The notes under the pieces: generated by a model | The model's database searches: none | Seen by the model: only the letters and a program-made list of their open reading frames with translations | What the model was told of the DNA's origin: nothing | Translations under genes and position numbers: made by a program | DNA from: Brachybacterium fresconis | GTDB lineage: Bacteria > Actinomycetota > Actinomycetes > Actinomycetales > Dermabacteraceae | Assembly: GCF_017876515.1 (NCBI RefSeq) | Contig: NZ_JAGIOC010000001.1 | Span: forward strand, 1,054,001 to 1,118,000 | Direction of reading: 5' to 3' | DNA: 64,000 bases | In this document: positions 17,982 to 29,045 of the stretch, one piece after another | Numbering within the stretch: the stretch's first letter is position 1 | Layout of the letters: the number at the start of each line of letters is the position of its first letter

Positions 17982-20900
17982 TCAGCCCTCTCCGCCGTCG
18001 GACGGCGCCGGTGTGCCGGTCCCCCCGAGCTCCTGGTTCGCGGCCACGGCGCGGTCCAGGGCATCGGCGAGACGATCCTGGGCCTCGCCGTAGGCGGCCC
18101 AGTCCCCGGCCTCCATGGCTTCCTGGGAGTCTGCCACTGCGGCATCCATGTCTGCGATCGCAGTATCGAGCCGTTCCTGGGCGGTGCCGGAGTCGCCGGC
18201 CGGCGCCTCCTCCTCGGTCGACTCGTCGCCTGCGGACGCGTCCTCCTCGCCCTCGGGCGTCTCGACCGATCCCTCACCGGTCTCCGCATCGACCGCGCCG
18301 GAAGCGCCGTCGGGATCGGAGACCGATGCGTCACCGGCGGTCGCCCCGGAATCACCGCCGAAGACCAGGTCGAGGGCCTCGTCGAGCGTCGGCGCGAAGC
18401 CGATCTTGTCGCCGAAGGAGACCAGCACCATCTGCAGCAGCGGGTACTGCGTACCGCCGCCGGAGGCGGAGGACTGCAGGTACACCGGCTGGACGTAGAG
18501 CAGACCGCCGCCGACGGGCAGCGTGAGCAGGTTGCCGTTGATGACCTCGGAGTTGCCCGACTGCAACAGGTTCAGCGCCTGGGAGACGTTCGGCTCCGAG
18601 TTGAAGGTCGCCTGCACCTGGCCGGGTCCGTTGACCGGATTGGTCGGCGGCAGCACCAGCAGCTTCATGTCGCCGTAGCTGTCGGCCGGGTTGCCGGCGG
18701 TGTCCCCGGTCTCGGAGTCGACGGCCAGGTAGCCGGTCAGCACGTTCTGCCCCTGGGCCGGGATGTAGCTCGAGGAGAGCGTGAAGCGCGGAGTGTCCGT
18801 GCCCGGCATCTGCATCGTGAGGTACATCGGCGGCTGCGCGGCCTGCTCGCCGGTGGAGCCGTCGGCGTTGGTCGGCGCCGGCTGCGTCGGATCCGGCGGG
18901 ACCTGCCAGAAGTCCTGGGCACCGAAGAAGTCGTCCGCCTGCTTGACGTGGTACGTGCCCAGCAGCTCGCGCTGGACCTTGAAGTAGTCCGCGGGATAGC
19001 GCAGATGGCTCATCAGCTCACCGCTGATGTCGTCGGCGGACTCCAGAGCCCCCGGGAACACCTCCTCCCAGGCCTTCAGGATCGGGTCCTCGGTATCCCA
19101 GGAGTACAGCGTCACGGAGCCGTCGGAGGCGTTGACGGTGGCCTTGACGCCGTTGCGCATGTAGTTCGCGGACCGGTCCCGGTTCTCCGCGCCGTTCGCG
19201 GGATCGGTCTGCGAATCGTTGATCGCGGTGTCGAGGTCGACTGTCCGCGAGTAGGGATACTGATCGGTCGAGGTGTACCCGTCGACCACCCACACCAGTT
19301 CGTCGTCGACGACCGCCGGGTACATCTGGGAGTCCAGCGACAGGAAGGGCGCGACCTCCTTCACCCGGTCCTGCGGGGCGCGGTCGTAGAGGATCTGCGA
19401 CTCCTCGTTGAGGTAGTCGGAGATCAGGATGTTCGGATCGCGGAACTTGATCGAGTACAGCAGCTGGTTGAGGAAGCCGCCGACCGACGGTCCGCCGTCA
19501 CCCTGGAAGGTGTTGTTGACCTGCTCGCCCGCGTTCTCGCCGTCGGTGCCGGACTGGTAGTCGAACTCCTCGGGTTCGTGACCCTCGGGGGCGCCGACGA
19601 TCGAGTAGTCCGGGGAATGGCGACCGAAGTACACCCGCTCCTGGTAGTCGCCGAAGGCCCCCTCGCCGGGGACGCCGGACTGCAGGAAGCTGGGTTCGCC
19701 GTCCGCATTGCGGCGATTGCCGTAGGCGGCGGCGGTGCCGTACCCATGGGTGTAGATGATGTGCTGGTCGACCCAGGAGCGGGAGGCCAGGTCGAACTTG
19801 TCCGGGCGCAGCTCACGGACGCCGATGACGGTGTCCTGCAGCTCCCCGTCGATCTCGTAGCGATCGACGCTGAGCACGTCCTCGAAGCCCCAGTAGCGAC
19901 GGTTCGCCTCGCGCTGCTCGAAGGTGGGCGAGATGATGTTGGGGTCCATCAGGCGGATCTGCGCGGTGGTCGAGGCATCCTCGCGCAGCGCCCCGGGCTC
20001 GGCGTCGGTGGTCGCCGTGTAGGAGACCTCCTCGACGTCATCGATGTCGAAGGCGGCGCGGGTCGCGTCGATGTTGCGCTGGATGTACGGCTGCTCGAGG
20101 GTGCGCTCGTTGGGCTGGACCTGGAACTGCTGGATCGCCCACGGGTAGAGGTTGCCGACCGCCAGGGTCGACAGGATCATCAGACCGGCGCCGATGGCGG
20201 GGATGCGCCAGTCGGAGCGGAAGATCCACAGCACGAACAGGGCGGCCACGACGATCGCGGAGATCGCGAGGATCGTCTGGGCCGGGAGGATCGCGTGGAC
20301 GTCCGTGTAGGAGGCGCCGTGGAAGCGGTCGTGCTGGTTGACCAGCATGTCGTAGCGCTGGAACCAGTGCCCGGCTCCCAGCAGCAGCACGTAGATCGCG
20401 GCCAGCACGCCGAGGTGGCGGCGGGCGGAGCGGGTGACCTCGAGCCCGCTCTCCTGGCCCCAGGCGACGCCCCCGTAGATGAAGTGGCCGATGAGGGCGC
20501 CGACGATCGCCACCAGCAGCACGAACTGGCCGAAGGAGACGATCAGGTCGATCACGGGCAGGGTGAACACGTAGAACCCGACGTCGTTGCCGAAGACCGG
20601 GTCGGTCTCCCCGAAGCTCTGCGGGTGCATGAACAGCTGCACGTCCTGCCAGCTGCGGGACGCCGCCAGGCCGCCGAAGGCACCGATGATCAGCGGAGCC
20701 GCGATGGTCAGGCCGCGGCGCAGCGGGTCCACCGCCGAGCGGAACTGCTCCAGAGCTTCCTGCTCACGGGTCACCGGGGGGTAGACGGGACGCTTGACAT
20801 AGGCGATGCGCAGGCTGAAGAACAGTGGGATCGCGAAGAGGAGGAAGCCGAGGAAGAACAGGACCGCCTGCGTGATCCAGCGGACGACGAGCACGTCGCT

Positions 20901-21092
20901 GAAATCGAGCTGGTCCATCCACAGGTACTTCGTCCACACCTCGGAGGCCACGACCAGCAGGATGACCAGTGCCGCGACGACGATCGCGGCAATGGCCAGC
21001 GGAGAGATCCTCCGGGGTGTCGAAGAGCTGGAGTCAGGGGCCGGTCGCGGGCGCGGCCGGGGTGTGTCGCCGAAGGGGGCGGAGAAACTCAC
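17982..21092 (-). CDS. UPF0182 family large membrane protein
   Basis: Conserved actinobacterial membrane protein of unknown function, 1,036 residues. The N-terminus has about seven transmembrane helices (for example LAIAAIVVAALVILLVV and AVLFFLGFLLFAIPLFFSL). The large soluble part has family motifs such as NYMRNGVKATVNASDGSV and the C-terminal LLQMVLVSFGDKIGFAPTLDEAL. The final 130 residues are acidic and low-complexity, followed by a helical Ala/Glu/Asp segment. The GTG at 21092 has GAGG 7 nt upstream and gives VSFSAPFGD; the longer ATG reading is unlikely. It is divergent from the PPA1309 gene, a conserved pairing in Actinobacteria. Confidence 0.92.
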   Translation of the reverse strand: MSFSAPFGDTPRPRPRPAPDSSSSTPRRISPLAIAAIVVAALVILLVVASEVWTKYLWMDQLDFSDVLVVRWITQAVLFFLGFLLFAIPLFFSLRIAYVKRPVYPPVTREQEALEQFRSAVDPLRRGLTIAAPLIIGAFGGLAASRSWQDVQLFMHPQSFGETDPVFGNDVGFYVFTLPVIDLIVSFGQFVLLVAIVGALIGHFIYGGVAWGQESGLEVTRSARRHLGVLAAIYVLLLGAGHWFQRYDMLVNQHDRFHGASYTDVHAILPAQTILAISAIVVAALFVLWIFRSDWRIPAIGAGLMILSTLAVGNLYPWAIQQFQVQPNERTLEQPYIQRNIDATRAAFDIDDVEEVSYTATTDAEPGALREDASTTAQIRLMDPNIISPTFEQREANRRYWGFEDVLSVDRYEIDGELQDTVIGVRELRPDKFDLASRSWVDQHIIYTHGYGTAAAYGNRRNADGEPSFLQSGVPGEGAFGDYQERVYFGRHSPDYSIVGAPEGHEPEEFDYQSGTDGENAGEQVNNTFQGDGGPSVGGFLNQLLYSIKFRDPNILISDYLNEESQILYDRAPQDRVKEVAPFLSLDSQMYPAVVDDELVWVVDGYTSTDQYPYSRTVDLDTAINDSQTDPANGAENRDRSANYMRNGVKATVNASDGSVTLYSWDTEDPILKAWEEVFPGALESADDISGELMSHLRYPADYFKVQRELLGTYHVKQADDFFGAQDFWQVPPDPTQPAPTNADGSTGEQAAQPPMYLTMQMPGTDTPRFTLSSSYIPAQGQNVLTGYLAVDSETGDTAGNPADSYGDMKLLVLPPTNPVNGPGQVQATFNSEPNVSQALNLLQSGNSEVINGNLLTLPVGGGLLYVQPVYLQSSASGGGTQYPLLQMVLVSFGDKIGFAPTLDEALDLVFGGDSGATAGDASVSDPDGASGAVDAETGEGSVETPEGEEDASAGDESTEEEAPAGDSGTAQERLDTAIADMDAAVADSQEAMEAGDWAAYGEAQDRLADALDRAVAANQELGGTGTPAPSDGGEG

Positions 21093-21245
21093 GGATAACC
21101 TCGGGTGCCTCGGTGTCGGAGACGCGGCGGTCCCTGCGGCCTCGCAGGGGTCGCACCGCTCTCCGGGTACAGTGTGGTGCCGCCGTGCCCAGCACGGCGA
21201 CCCCTCCATTCTGTCAGGTCAACCTGTAAGGGACCTCTCGATCCG

Positions 21246-21812
21246 ATGACGACTCCCGATACGGACCCGCTCGACGCCCCGACCGCCGCTCTCGCCGCCG
21301 CCGTGCTCGAGGTGGCGCGGCACCTCGAGGGTGAGGCGCTCGACGCTCCTCGACTGTTCGCCCTGGCCCGCAGCGCCGAGCTGATGGCCACCTCGCCGTC
21401 GCTGGCGGCCCTGCTGGGCACCGACGGCTCCGGGGACCGGGACGTCGATGATCTGCATCTGACGCCGATCGATCTCGACGACGGGTCCGATGCCGACGGT
21501 TCGGTCGGCGGGGATGACCCGCTGGATGCGCTGCAGCGCGTGCAGTGGCCGGATCTGGCCGCCGGCGGGGCGATCGCCTGCGATCTGGCCCCGACCTCGT
21601 GGAGCGTGCGCGCCGAGGACGGCAGCTCGGAGCCGGCCGACGGCTCGGCACTGCCGGAGGGGCGAGCGCTGCGGGTCGTCGTCGCCGCCCTCGCCGACGG
21701 CACCACCTGGTCGGCAGTGCACCGCGGCACCGAGCACGGGTACGTCCTCGGCGCCGCGCTGCTGCCCGACATCTCCGCGGCCCTGCTGGAGACGCTGCAG
21801 TCCGCGGACTGA
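21246..21812 (+). CDS. PPA1309-family conserved protein
   Basis: Small acidic protein of 188 residues, conserved in Actinobacteria next to UPF0182; function unknown. Recognisable parts are the N-terminal LAAAVLEVARHLEGEALDAP, the segment QRVQWPDLAAGGAIACDL and the C-terminal LGAALLPDISAALLETLQ. It contains a disordered acidic stretch at about 60-92. No signal peptide or membrane segments are present. A TACAGT at 21168-21173 is a candidate -10; AAGGGA lies before the ATG. Confidence 0.8.
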   Translation: MTTPDTDPLDAPTAALAAAVLEVARHLEGEALDAPRLFALARSAELMATSPSLAALLGTDGSGDRDVDDLHLTPIDLDDGSDADGSVGGDDPLDALQRVQWPDLAAGGAIACDLAPTSWSVRAEDGSSEPADGSALPEGRALRVVVAALADGTTWSAVHRGTEHGYVLGAALLPDISAALLETLQSAD

Positions 21813-21816
21813 CCGG

Positions 21817-22305
21817 TCAGAACGCCGGCGCCAGCTCGTCGTCCTCACTCTGCTCGTCCGTCAGCGGCGAGACGGAGTCCTCCTCCTCGTCCGGGGAGAG
21901 GATCTCTCCGGACTGCGGGTCGTGCTCGGGGACGTCCTCGGCCTTCAGGGGGCGCGCGAAGGACGCGGCCCCGAAGGTGAGGTCGTGGCCGAGCGCCTCG
22001 GCCTGCAGAGTCAGCGAGTGGCGTGACGTGCCGTCGTCGGCCACCCATTCGGAGAGCCCGAGCCGGCCCGTGACCACCAGCGGGTTCCCCTTCTTCACCG
22101 AGGTCAGCAGGTTGCGGGCCAGGGCCCTCCGGGTGAAGACCGTGATGAATTCGGTCTTGCGATCGGCGAAGCCGCTGGTGGAGGAGTCGTAGTAGCGCGA
22201 GGTGACGGCGACCCGCACGCTCGCGGAGGTGGTGCCGTCATCATGCTGTCGCGGCGTGGGGTCCGCAGTGGCGTTGCCCATCAAGGTCGTGTGGATGTCC
22301 CGCAT
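21817..22305 (-). CDS. ssb: Single-stranded DNA-binding protein (paralogue)
   Basis: OB-fold SSB of 162 residues. The fold is marked by IHTTLMGNATADP, VRVAVTSRYYDS, FITVFTRRALARNLLTSVKKGNPLVVTGRL and a C-terminal acidic tail ending DELAPAF rather than the DDDIPF-type interaction tip. The main replicative SSB normally sits with rpsF/rpsR, so this is probably a secondary SSB used in repair or competence-like processes. The start follows GGAAGGA with an 8-nt gap. It converges with the PPA1309 gene with only 4 nt between. Confidence 0.88.
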   Translation of the reverse strand: MRDIHTTLMGNATADPTPRQHDDGTTSASVRVAVTSRYYDSSTSGFADRKTEFITVFTRRALARNLLTSVKKGNPLVVTGRLGLSEWVADDGTSRHSLTLQAEALGHDLTFGAASFARPLKAEDVPEHDPQSGEILSPDEEEDSVSPLTDEQSEDDELAPAF

Positions 22306-22472
22306 GGCGGTGTCCTTCCTGGGGTGCCGGGGTGTCCGGCCTCGGCGCCGTGCCGAGGAATCCCACCGTCCTCGCACGTCTCCCCCGGAAGCCAGGGCAG
22401 GGCCGCGATTGTGGACGAGGGGGCCGTGGGGAGGATGGTCCACCGGTGGTCCGGGCCGGTCCCCGGACGCGA

Positions 22473-22507
22473 CGAACGGCCGGCCCCGTTCGGGGACCGG
22501 CCGTTCG
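22473..22507 (-). terminator. Hairpin after superoxide dismutase gene
   Basis: CGAACGGCCGG/CCGGCCGTTCG with an internal CCCC/GGGG pairing and a GTTC tip. It lies 44 nt beyond the sod stop on the minus strand. No U tract. Confidence 0.75.
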
Positions 22508-22550
22508 GACGTTCGCAGCCGGCACGAGCCGGCCACGCAGCACGCGGGCC

Positions 22551-23180
22551 TCAGGCGGTGGGGGCCACCAGCGAGGCGCCGACCTTCCGGGCGTTCTCGA
22601 ACCGCTTCTGGACGTCGGCCCAGTTCACGATGTTCCAGATCGCCTTGACGTAATCCGCCTTCACGTTCTGGTAATCCAGGTAGAAGGCGTGCTCCCACAT
22701 GTCCAGCTGGAACAGCGGGATCGTCGCCACCGGCACACCGTTCTGCTGATCGTAGAACTGCTCGATCACCAGGTTCCCGCCGATCGGCTCATAGGCCAGG
22801 ATCGCCCAGCCCGATCCCTGGATCCCCAGCGCCGCCGCCGTGAAGTGGGCGCGGAAGGCATCGAAGGACCCGAAGAACTCATCGATCGCGGCCGCCAGCT
22901 CACCGGTGGGCTTGTCCCCACCTTCCGGGGAGAGGTTCTTCCAGAAGATCGAGTGGTTCGTGTGCCCCCCGAGGTTGAACGCCAGATCCTTCGAGAACTG
23001 GTTGATCGCCCCGAAATCCTCGGACTCCCTAGCCGCCGCCAGCTTCTCCAGCGCCGTGTTCGCACCCTTGACGTAGGTCGCATGGTGCTTGTCGTGATGC
23101 AGCTCCATGATCTTCCCCGAGATCGAAGGAGCCAGCGCCCCGTAGTCGTAATCGAGATCCGGAAGCGTGTAATCCGCCAT
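22551..23180 (-). CDS. sodA: Superoxide dismutase (Mn/Fe type)
   Basis: Dismutates superoxide in the cytoplasm. The 209-residue protein has the four metal ligands of the Mn/Fe family: H28 (MELHHDKHH), H76 ([10 protein letters not shown]), D160 and H164 ([12 protein letters not shown]). The start follows AAAGGGA at a good distance. The metal cannot be assigned with confidence from sequence; both Mn and cambialistic use occur in relatives. It has a terminator downstream and diverges from lhr. Confidence 0.95.
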   Translation of the reverse strand: MADYTLPDLDYDYGALAPSISGKIMELHHDKHHATYVKGANTALEKLAAARESEDFGAINQFSKDLAFNLGGHTNHSIFWKNLSPEGGDKPTGELAAAIDEFFGSFDAFRAHFTAAALGIQGSGWAILAYEPIGGNLVIEQFYDQQNGVPVATIPLFQLDMWEHAFYLDYQNVKADYVKAIWNIVNWADVQKRFENARKVGASLVAPTA

Positions 23181-23372
23181 GGCAGTCCCTTTCGATAGAC
23201 GGTCGGTCGTGCTCGCGCGCTCCGTCGGCGAAGCGCAGCGTCTCCATCCTTCCACCTTTCGCTGCTCCTGGCAGGGGGTGCATCGTCCCTGTCGCGGGAC
23301 GGCCGCGTCCCGGGCGGGGGTCATCCTGCGCGATCCGCCCCGCGCGTGCCCTGCGCGCGGGATGATGGTCGG

Positions 23373-26300
23373 GTGAGCACATCTCCCGCTCCTGCGCTGC
23401 CGACGAGCCTGCACCCGGCGACCCGGGACTGGTTCTCGCGCGAGCTGGGCCTGCCGACGCCGGTCCAGCTGGGGGCGTGGGAGGCGATCTCCGACGGCGA
23501 GGACGCCCTGGTGATCGCGCCGACGGGCTCGGGCAAGACCCTCGCGGCATTCCTGCGGGCGCTGGATGATCTGATGTTCGCCCCTGAGACCACGGGCATC
23601 TCCGACTCCCCCGTCGCCGCGAGCTCCTCCGCGGCCGCCGATGCCCGGGACGATGCGCGGCCGGAGCAGCGCCCCGGCGAGCGCACGCGGGTCCTGTACA
23701 TATCCCCCATGAAGGCTCTCGGGGTCGACGTCGAGCGGAACCTGCGTCGGCCACTGGCAGGGATCCCCGATCGCGCCGCGGCGCGCGGCGACGAGGCGGC
23801 GCCGGTGCGGGTGGGCGTGCGCTCCGGGGACACCACGCCGGCGGAGCGCCGCCGGCTGATCTCCCATCCCCCGGACATCCTGATCACCACCCCCGAGTCC
23901 CTGTTCCTGATGCTCACCTCGGCCGCACGGGAGACCCTCGTCGACGTCGAGACGGTGATCGTCGACGAGGTCCACGCCATCGCGGGCGGCAAGCGGGGCG
24001 TGCACCTGGCGCTGTCGCTGGCCCGGCTGGATGCGCTGATCACCGGGGCGGGACGGACCCCGACGCGGCGCCGTCCGCAGCGGCTGGGGCTGTCGGCGAC
24101 GGTGGAACCTCCCGAGGAGGTCGCGCGGTTCCTCTCCCCCACCGGCGACCCGGCCCGGGTGGTCGCCCCGGCCGGTACGAAGCAGTGGGACCTCGGGGTG
24201 ACGGTGCCGGTGCCGGACATGGACGACGTCGTCCCCCCGTCGGACGCGATCGACGACGAGGACGTGGAGGGCACGCTGTGGCCGCACGTCGAGCGGGCCG
24301 TGCTCGCCGAGGTCGAGGCGCACCGCTCGACCATCGTCTTCTCGAACTCTCGACGGCAGGCGGAACGCCTCACGGACCGGCTGAACGCGCTGCACCGGCG
24401 GCGCAGCCCCGCACCCGCCCCGGCCCCCGAGGAGGTCGGCGAGGACACCGCGGTCGTCGCGGACACGGACGAGGACTCCGCCGTCGAGACCGAGAGCTCC
24501 GCCGTCGAGGCCGGGGCCGCGGAGATCGCCCGGGTCCACCACGGCTCGATGTCCAAGGAGGCGCGGCGCCGGACGGAGGACCTGCTCAAGGCCGGGGTGC
24601 TGCGCTGCGTGGTCGCGACCTCGACCCTCGAGCTGGGGATCGACATGGGAGCGGTCGACGCCGTCGTGCAGGTCTCCTCCCCTTTCGACGTCGCCTCGCT
24701 GCTGCAGCGGGTGGGCCGGGCCGGGCACGGGGTCGGGGATGTCTCCCGCGGTCGGCTGCATCCGCTGCATCCGCTGGACGTCGTCCACAGCGCGCTGCTG
24801 GTGCGCGAGGCGCTGGCGGGCCGGCTGGAGCCGCTCGAGGTGCCGCGCAATGCCCTGGACGTGCTGGCCCAGCACACCCTCTCGGCCGCCGCGCTCGAGG
24901 AGCTCGAGGTCGAGGGGTGGCTGGAGGTGGTGCGCTCGGCGGCGCCCTATGCCGAGCTGCCGCGCAGCGCGTTCGACGCCGTGGTCGACATGCTCAGCGG
25001 CCGCTACCCTTCCACGGCGTTCTCCGAGCTGCGCCCGCGGCTGGTCCATGACCGCGCCCGCGGGGTGCTCAGCGCGCGGCCCGGCGTGCAGCGCCTGGTC
25101 GTCACCAATGCCGGCACCATCCCGGACCGCGGACTGTTCCCGGTGTTCCTGGCCGCCGGGGCGGAGCAGGCCCGGCGAGTCGGCGAGCTCGATGAAGAGA
25201 TGGTCTACGAGTCCCGGCGCGGGGACGTGATCACGCTGGGCACCTCCAGCTGGCGGATCGAGGAGATCACCCATGAACGGGTGACGGTCTCCCCCGCGCC
25301 CGGGTTCTCCGGGCGGATCCCCTTCTGGCACGGTGACGGGGCGATGCGCCCGGCGACGCTGGGGCGGGCCATCGGCGCCTATCTCGACCAGATCGCCGGC
25401 CAGGACGCTCCCGAGCGCGAGCGGGATCTGGTCGAGCTCGGCCTGGACGAGGACGCCCGTGCGCAGGTGCACCTGCTGCTGGAGCGGCAGCTGCAGTCCG
25501 CCGGGGTGGTGCCCGGCGGATCCCGCCTGGTGCTCGAGCGCTTCGTCGACGACCTCGGGGACTGGCGCATCGTGGTGCACTGCCCGCTGGGTCGGCGGGT
25601 GACGGCCCCGTGGGCGCTGGCGATCAGCGACCGGCTGCAGGAGGCGGGCACCACGCAGGTCCAGGTCGTCGCCTCGGACGACGGGATCGTGCTGCGTCTG
25701 CCGCAGGGCTCCGCGGCGCCGACGGCTCAGCTGGTGCTGTTCTCCTCCGAGGTCATCGAGCAGACCGTCCAGCATCTGGTGGGCTCCTCCGCCCTGTTCG
25801 CGGCGCGCTTCCGGGAGTGCTCGGCCCGTGCCCTGCTGCTGCCTCGACGGGTGCCCACCTCGCGGGCGCCGCTGTGGCAGCAGCGCCAACGGTCCGCGAC
25901 CCTGCTCGATGCCGCCCGGGATCACGCGGACTTCCCCATGATGCTCGAGGCGGCCCGGGAGTGCCTGCTGGACGAGTACGACCTGCCGGCCCTGACCCGC
26001 CTGCTGTCCGAGCTGGAGACCGGGCGCGTCGAGGTCGTCGAGGTCGACGTCGACCAGCCCAGCCCCATCGCCCGCGCGGTCATGTTCGGCTACGAGGGCC
26101 AGTTCATCTACGACGCCGACGCGCCACTGGCCGAACGGCGCACCGCGGCGCTGACCCTCGATCAGTCGGTGCTCGCCGAGCTGCTGGGAACCGTCTCGCT
26201 GCGCGAGCTGCTGATGCCGGCGGCGATCGCTCAGGTGAGCGCGGATGCGCAGCTGCTGAGCCCCGAGCGCGCGATCCGCGACGGCGAGGATCTCGCGGAC

Positions 26301-28277
26301 GCGCTGCGCCGTCTGGGCCCGTTGACTTCCGCCCAGGTGCTGGCCCGCTTCGGCCCGGCCGACGGGGCGGTGGACCCCGACGCCGCTCGGAGGGCCATCG
26401 CCCGGCTCACGGACTCCGGGCGCGTGCTGCCGCTGCGCTGGCACGAGGAGGACCATCTCGCGCTGGTCGAGGAGGTGGGGCTGTGGCGCGACGCCGCCGG
26501 CGACCAGGTGCTGCCGCACGGGGCGGAGGCGTCGCTCGATCCGGCGGTCCTGGGGCAGGTCCCGGATGCTGCGGAGCAGGTGGTGGCCCGCTGGGCCCGC
26601 TGCCGCGGCCCCTTCACCGTCGAGGACATGATCGAGGATCTGCCGCTGCCCCCGGCGACGGCGCGCGCGGCCCTCGCGGAGCTCTCGGCCCGCCGGGTGC
26701 TGGCCAAGGGTGCCTTCCTGCCGGGTCGGGAGAGCGAGGAATGGGTCGATGCCGGGATCCTGCGGCGCATCCGCCGGGTCTCGCTCGCCGCCGCCCGACA
26801 GGACATCGCGCCGGTGACCCCGGAGGCGTTCACCGCCTTCACCCTGGACTGGCACGGGATCGGCGGGGTGACCGATGGATCTGGATCAGCCGACGGACCT
26901 GGGGCGCGCGACGGGCGCGAAGCAGCTGACGGACGTGGCGCGGCCGACGAGCGCGCCGCCGCGCCGCACGGGATCGCCGGCGCCGAGGACCCCGACGAGG
27001 CGGCCGAGGCGCTGGCCGACGTCGTCGATCAGCTCACCGGGGTCGAGGCGCCGCTGGATGTGTGGCGCGAGGATCTGCTGCCGGTGCGCCTGGGCCCGTC
27101 GGCCCCGCGTCTGCTCGAGGACGCGCTGGGCCGCGGCGAGGTGCTCGTGACCGCCCGCGGCAGCGGGTCCACGGAACCGATGGTCCGCCTGCACCTGGCC
27201 GATGCTCTGGCCCTCGGGCTCGACCGCGAACAGCTCGAGGGCACCCGTTCGGCGCTCGCTGCGGACTCGCTGGCCCACGAGGTGCTCGAGGCGCTCGAGG
27301 ACGCGGTGGGGCCGGTGCGCTTGCAGGACCTGGCCGCCGCCGTGCGACGACGCCGCGAGGAGGAGTCGCTCTCGCTCGCCCAGGTCGCCGACGCCCTCCA
27401 GCAGCTCGCCCTGGCCGGACTCGCCGGCCCCGATTCCCTCGCCGCGCTGCCGGGACGCTCCCCCTCGACGCGTTCCACCCCCGCTCCGCGCCGGCGCGGA
27501 GGCTCGGCGTCCCGCCGCGGTCGCCGCGGCGCGGCCCGCCTGTCGGCCTCTCTGCTGCGGGCGGAGACCGAGGACTCGGCGCTGGCGTCGCTGACCGGTC
27601 CGGCGGCGCTCGGGCGGTGGAGCGCGGTGCGGGTGCCCACGGTGGATCCGTCGGCCCGTCGCGCGGCGCGGGTCGCCCTGCTGGTGGACCGCCACGGTCT
27701 GCTCACCCGCGGGGCAGTGGCGAGCGAGGGCGTGCCCGGCGGCTGGTCCTCGGTGTTCCGGGAGCTCGCCGATCTCGAGGACTCCGGCGCGGTCCGCCGC
27801 GGCTATTTCGTCGAGGGTCTCGGGGCCGCCCAGTTCGCCCAGACCGCCGCCGTCGACCGCCTGCGGACCGCGCCGGGACAGGACCGGGCCGTCGTGCTCT
27901 CCGTGATCGATCCGGCCTCACCCTTCGGGACCGTCCTGCCGTGGCCGGAGACGGACAGCGGCAGCCGGCCGCAGCGCCGAGCAGGTGCCCACGTCGTCGT
28001 CACCGGGGGCAGGGCGGCCGCCTACCTCGAGTCGGGCGGGAAATCCTTGCTGTGGTGGTCGCCGACGGAGGTCGACGTCGAGGACGAGGTCGCCTCCGCT
28101 CTGGCCTCGGCCGCAGCGGCAGGGCGGCTCGGTCGCGTCTCCCTCGAACGGATCGACGGCCTCGCGCTGACCACTGCCGAGGCGAAGCAGCCCCCGTCGA
28201 TGCGACGGGCCGTCCAGGCGCTGCAGCGGGCCGGGTTCACCCGTTCCCCGCGGAGCCTGCGCTTCCACGGACGCTGA
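23373..28277 (+). CDS. lhr: Lhr-type superfamily 2 ATP-dependent helicase
   Basis: Full-length large helicase-related protein, 1,634 residues. The N-terminal RecA-like core has Walker A APTGSGKT (49-56), the DEVH box VDEVHAI (about 196-202), SAT (LGLSATVE) and motif [12 protein letters not shown] winged helix and a DNA-binding beta-barrel follow ([19 protein letters not shown]). The C-terminal half is the Lhr-CTD with repeated winged-helix segments ([13 protein letters not shown]). Lhr is a DNA-damage-inducible 3'-5' translocase in mycobacteria. GTG 23373 fits the family start. It has no Shine-Dalgarno, but a GATGAT lies 6 nt upstream, so it may be leaderless. Confidence 0.94.
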   Translation: MSTSPAPALPTSLHPATRDWFSRELGLPTPVQLGAWEAISDGEDALVIAPTGSGKTLAAFLRALDDLMFAPETTGISDSPVAASSSAAADARDDARPEQRPGERTRVLYISPMKALGVDVERNLRRPLAGIPDRAAARGDEAAPVRVGVRSGDTTPAERRRLISHPPDILITTPESLFLMLTSAARETLVDVETVIVDEVHAIAGGKRGVHLALSLARLDALITGAGRTPTRRRPQRLGLSATVEPPEEVARFLSPTGDPARVVAPAGTKQWDLGVTVPVPDMDDVVPPSDAIDDEDVEGTLWPHVERAVLAEVEAHRSTIVFSNSRRQAERLTDRLNALHRRRSPAPAPAPEEVGEDTAVVADTDEDSAVETESSAVEAGAAEIARVHHGSMSKEARRRTEDLLKAGVLRCVVATSTLELGIDMGAVDAVVQVSSPFDVASLLQRVGRAGHGVGDVSRGRLHPLHPLDVVHSALLVREALAGRLEPLEVPRNALDVLAQHTLSAAALEELEVEGWLEVVRSAAPYAELPRSAFDAVVDMLSGRYPSTAFSELRPRLVHDRARGVLSARPGVQRLVVTNAGTIPDRGLFPVFLAAGAEQARRVGELDEEMVYESRRGDVITLGTSSWRIEEITHERVTVSPAPGFSGRIPFWHGDGAMRPATLGRAIGAYLDQIAGQDAPERERDLVELGLDEDARAQVHLLLERQLQSAGVVPGGSRLVLERFVDDLGDWRIVVHCPLGRRVTAPWALAISDRLQEAGTTQVQVVASDDGIVLRLPQGSAAPTAQLVLFSSEVIEQTVQHLVGSSALFAARFRECSARALLLPRRVPTSRAPLWQQRQRSATLLDAARDHADFPMMLEAARECLLDEYDLPALTRLLSELETGRVEVVEVDVDQPSPIARAVMFGYEGQFIYDADAPLAERRTAALTLDQSVLAELLGTVSLRELLMPAAIAQVSADAQLLSPERAIRDGEDLADALRRLGPLTSAQVLARFGPADGAVDPDAARRAIARLTDSGRVLPLRWHEEDHLALVEEVGLWRDAAGDQVLPHGAEASLDPAVLGQVPDAAEQVVARWARCRGPFTVEDMIEDLPLPPATARAALAELSARRVLAKGAFLPGRESEEWVDAGILRRIRRVSLAAARQDIAPVTPEAFTAFTLDWHGIGGVTDGSGSADGPGARDGREAADGRGAADERAAAPHGIAGAEDPDEAAEALADVVDQLTGVEAPLDVWREDLLPVRLGPSAPRLLEDALGRGEVLVTARGSGSTEPMVRLHLADALALGLDREQLEGTRSALAADSLAHEVLEALEDAVGPVRLQDLAAAVRRRREEESLSLAQVADALQQLALAGLAGPDSLAALPGRSPSTRSTPAPRRRGGSASRRGRRGAARLSASLLRAETEDSALASLTGPAALGRWSAVRVPTVDPSARRAARVALLVDRHGLLTRGAVASEGVPGGWSSVFRELADLEDSGAVRRGYFVEGLGAAQFAQTAAVDRLRTAPGQDRAVVLSVIDPASPFGTVLPWPETDSGSRPQRRAGAHVVVTGGRAAAYLESGGKSLLWWSPTEVDVEDEVASALASAAAAGRLGRVSLERIDGLALTTAEAKQPPSMRRAVQALQRAGFTRSPRSLRFHGR

Positions 28278-28332
28278 GGGCCCGGCGGCGGTGCGGCCCG
28301 CCACAGATCCTCGGTAGACTCGTGGGTCGTCC

Positions 28333-28405
28333 GCCCCCATAGCTCAGCGGATAGAGCAACGGTCTTCTAAACCGTCGGTCGCAGGTTCGAGTCCTGCTGG
28401 GGGCA
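28333..28405 (+). tRNA. tRNA-Arg, anticodon TCT
   Basis: 73-nt cloverleaf. The acceptor GCCCCCA pairs with TGGGGGC; the anticodon stem ACGGT/ACCGT encloses CTTCTAA, giving anticodon TCT for AGA. The T-arm is GCAGGTTCGAGTCCTGC. A TAGACT at 28315-28320 is its likely -10. Its 3' end is duplicated 6.5 kb downstream at 34921-34955, marking it as an integration site. Confidence 0.95.
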
Positions 28406-28406
28406 C
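28372..28406 (+). repeat. Attachment-site repeat in tRNA-Arg(TCT) 3' half (attL-like)
   Basis: This segment of the tRNA gene recurs at 34921-34955 with 31 of 35 positions identical. The last 18 bp (GAGTCCTGCTGGGGGCAC) are identical, and the last 24 differ by one base. Such duplications of a tRNA 3' end are the classical footprint of tyrosine-recombinase integration. Confidence 0.8.
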
Positions 28407-28521
28407 CTGACCTGCGTCTTTGATTGCAGAAGCCCTCGGGGGACGAGTAAACGACGACTTTTTCGAGTGAGAGTCTGCATGTAGAGCCGACGCAACGCAG
28501 CATCCGACGACAGAGCGCCGC

Positions 28522-29042
28522 GTTGGGCGGGCGCAGAACGGCGCCGAGGCCGTGGCCGCGACCCTGCGGCACCGTCCCGACGTGCTGGTCATCGACCTTG
28601 AGATGCCCGAGATGGACGGTCTCGAGGCTGTCGCCGCGATCCTGGCGGAGCGTCCGCAGCAACCAGCGCTGATGCTCACCCGGCACGCCGGACCTGGGGT
28701 CCTGCGCCGTGCGCTGAGGCTCGGCGTGCAGGGCTTCATGTCCATGGGAGCCGACCCGGAGGAGATGGTCGACGTGGTTACGTACATTGCACGATGGGGG
28801 CCGTTGGATCGCCCACGATGTGCTCGAAGCCTCCGTCATCGACGACTCGCCCCTCCCCGATCGTGAGGCCGATGCCCTTCGCGAGACCCGTGAGGGCCAC
28901 TCGGTCCGGGAGATTGCCCGGCGACTGCACCTGGCGCCGGGCACTGTTCGCAACCATCTCTCCAGCCCAGCGCTCTGCACAAGACCGGCCCGACCACTCG
29001 GCACGACGCCGCGAGGGTGGCGCGCGACCGCGGCTGGCTTTG
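28522..29042 (+). pseudogene. Frameshifted NarL/LuxR-family response regulator remnant
   Basis: Three reading frames together spell a response regulator. From 28522 the receiver domain reads VGRAQNGAEAVAATLRH and VLVIDLEMPEMDG, but its first 35 or so residues with the acidic pair are absent. Near 28785 the frame shifts to GGRWIAHDVLEASVIDDSPL and the HTH helix EGHSVREIARRLHLAPGTVRNH. Near 28970 it shifts again to the typical C-terminus TRHDAARVARDRGWL with a stop at 29042. It is therefore inactivated by N-terminal loss and two frameshifts. Confidence 0.75.
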
Positions 29043-29045
29043 ACC

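Noticed and set aside
22551..26855. 1,434-codon minus-strand open frame opposite lhr
   Set aside because: Its only meaningful part is the superoxide dismutase at its end; the rest is a low-complexity shadow of the helicase gene in GC-rich DNA.
28333..28405. Second functional tRNA-Arg gene at 34921-34955
   Set aside because: Only the 3' half is present there; acceptor 5' strand, D-arm and a usable anticodon arm are missing.
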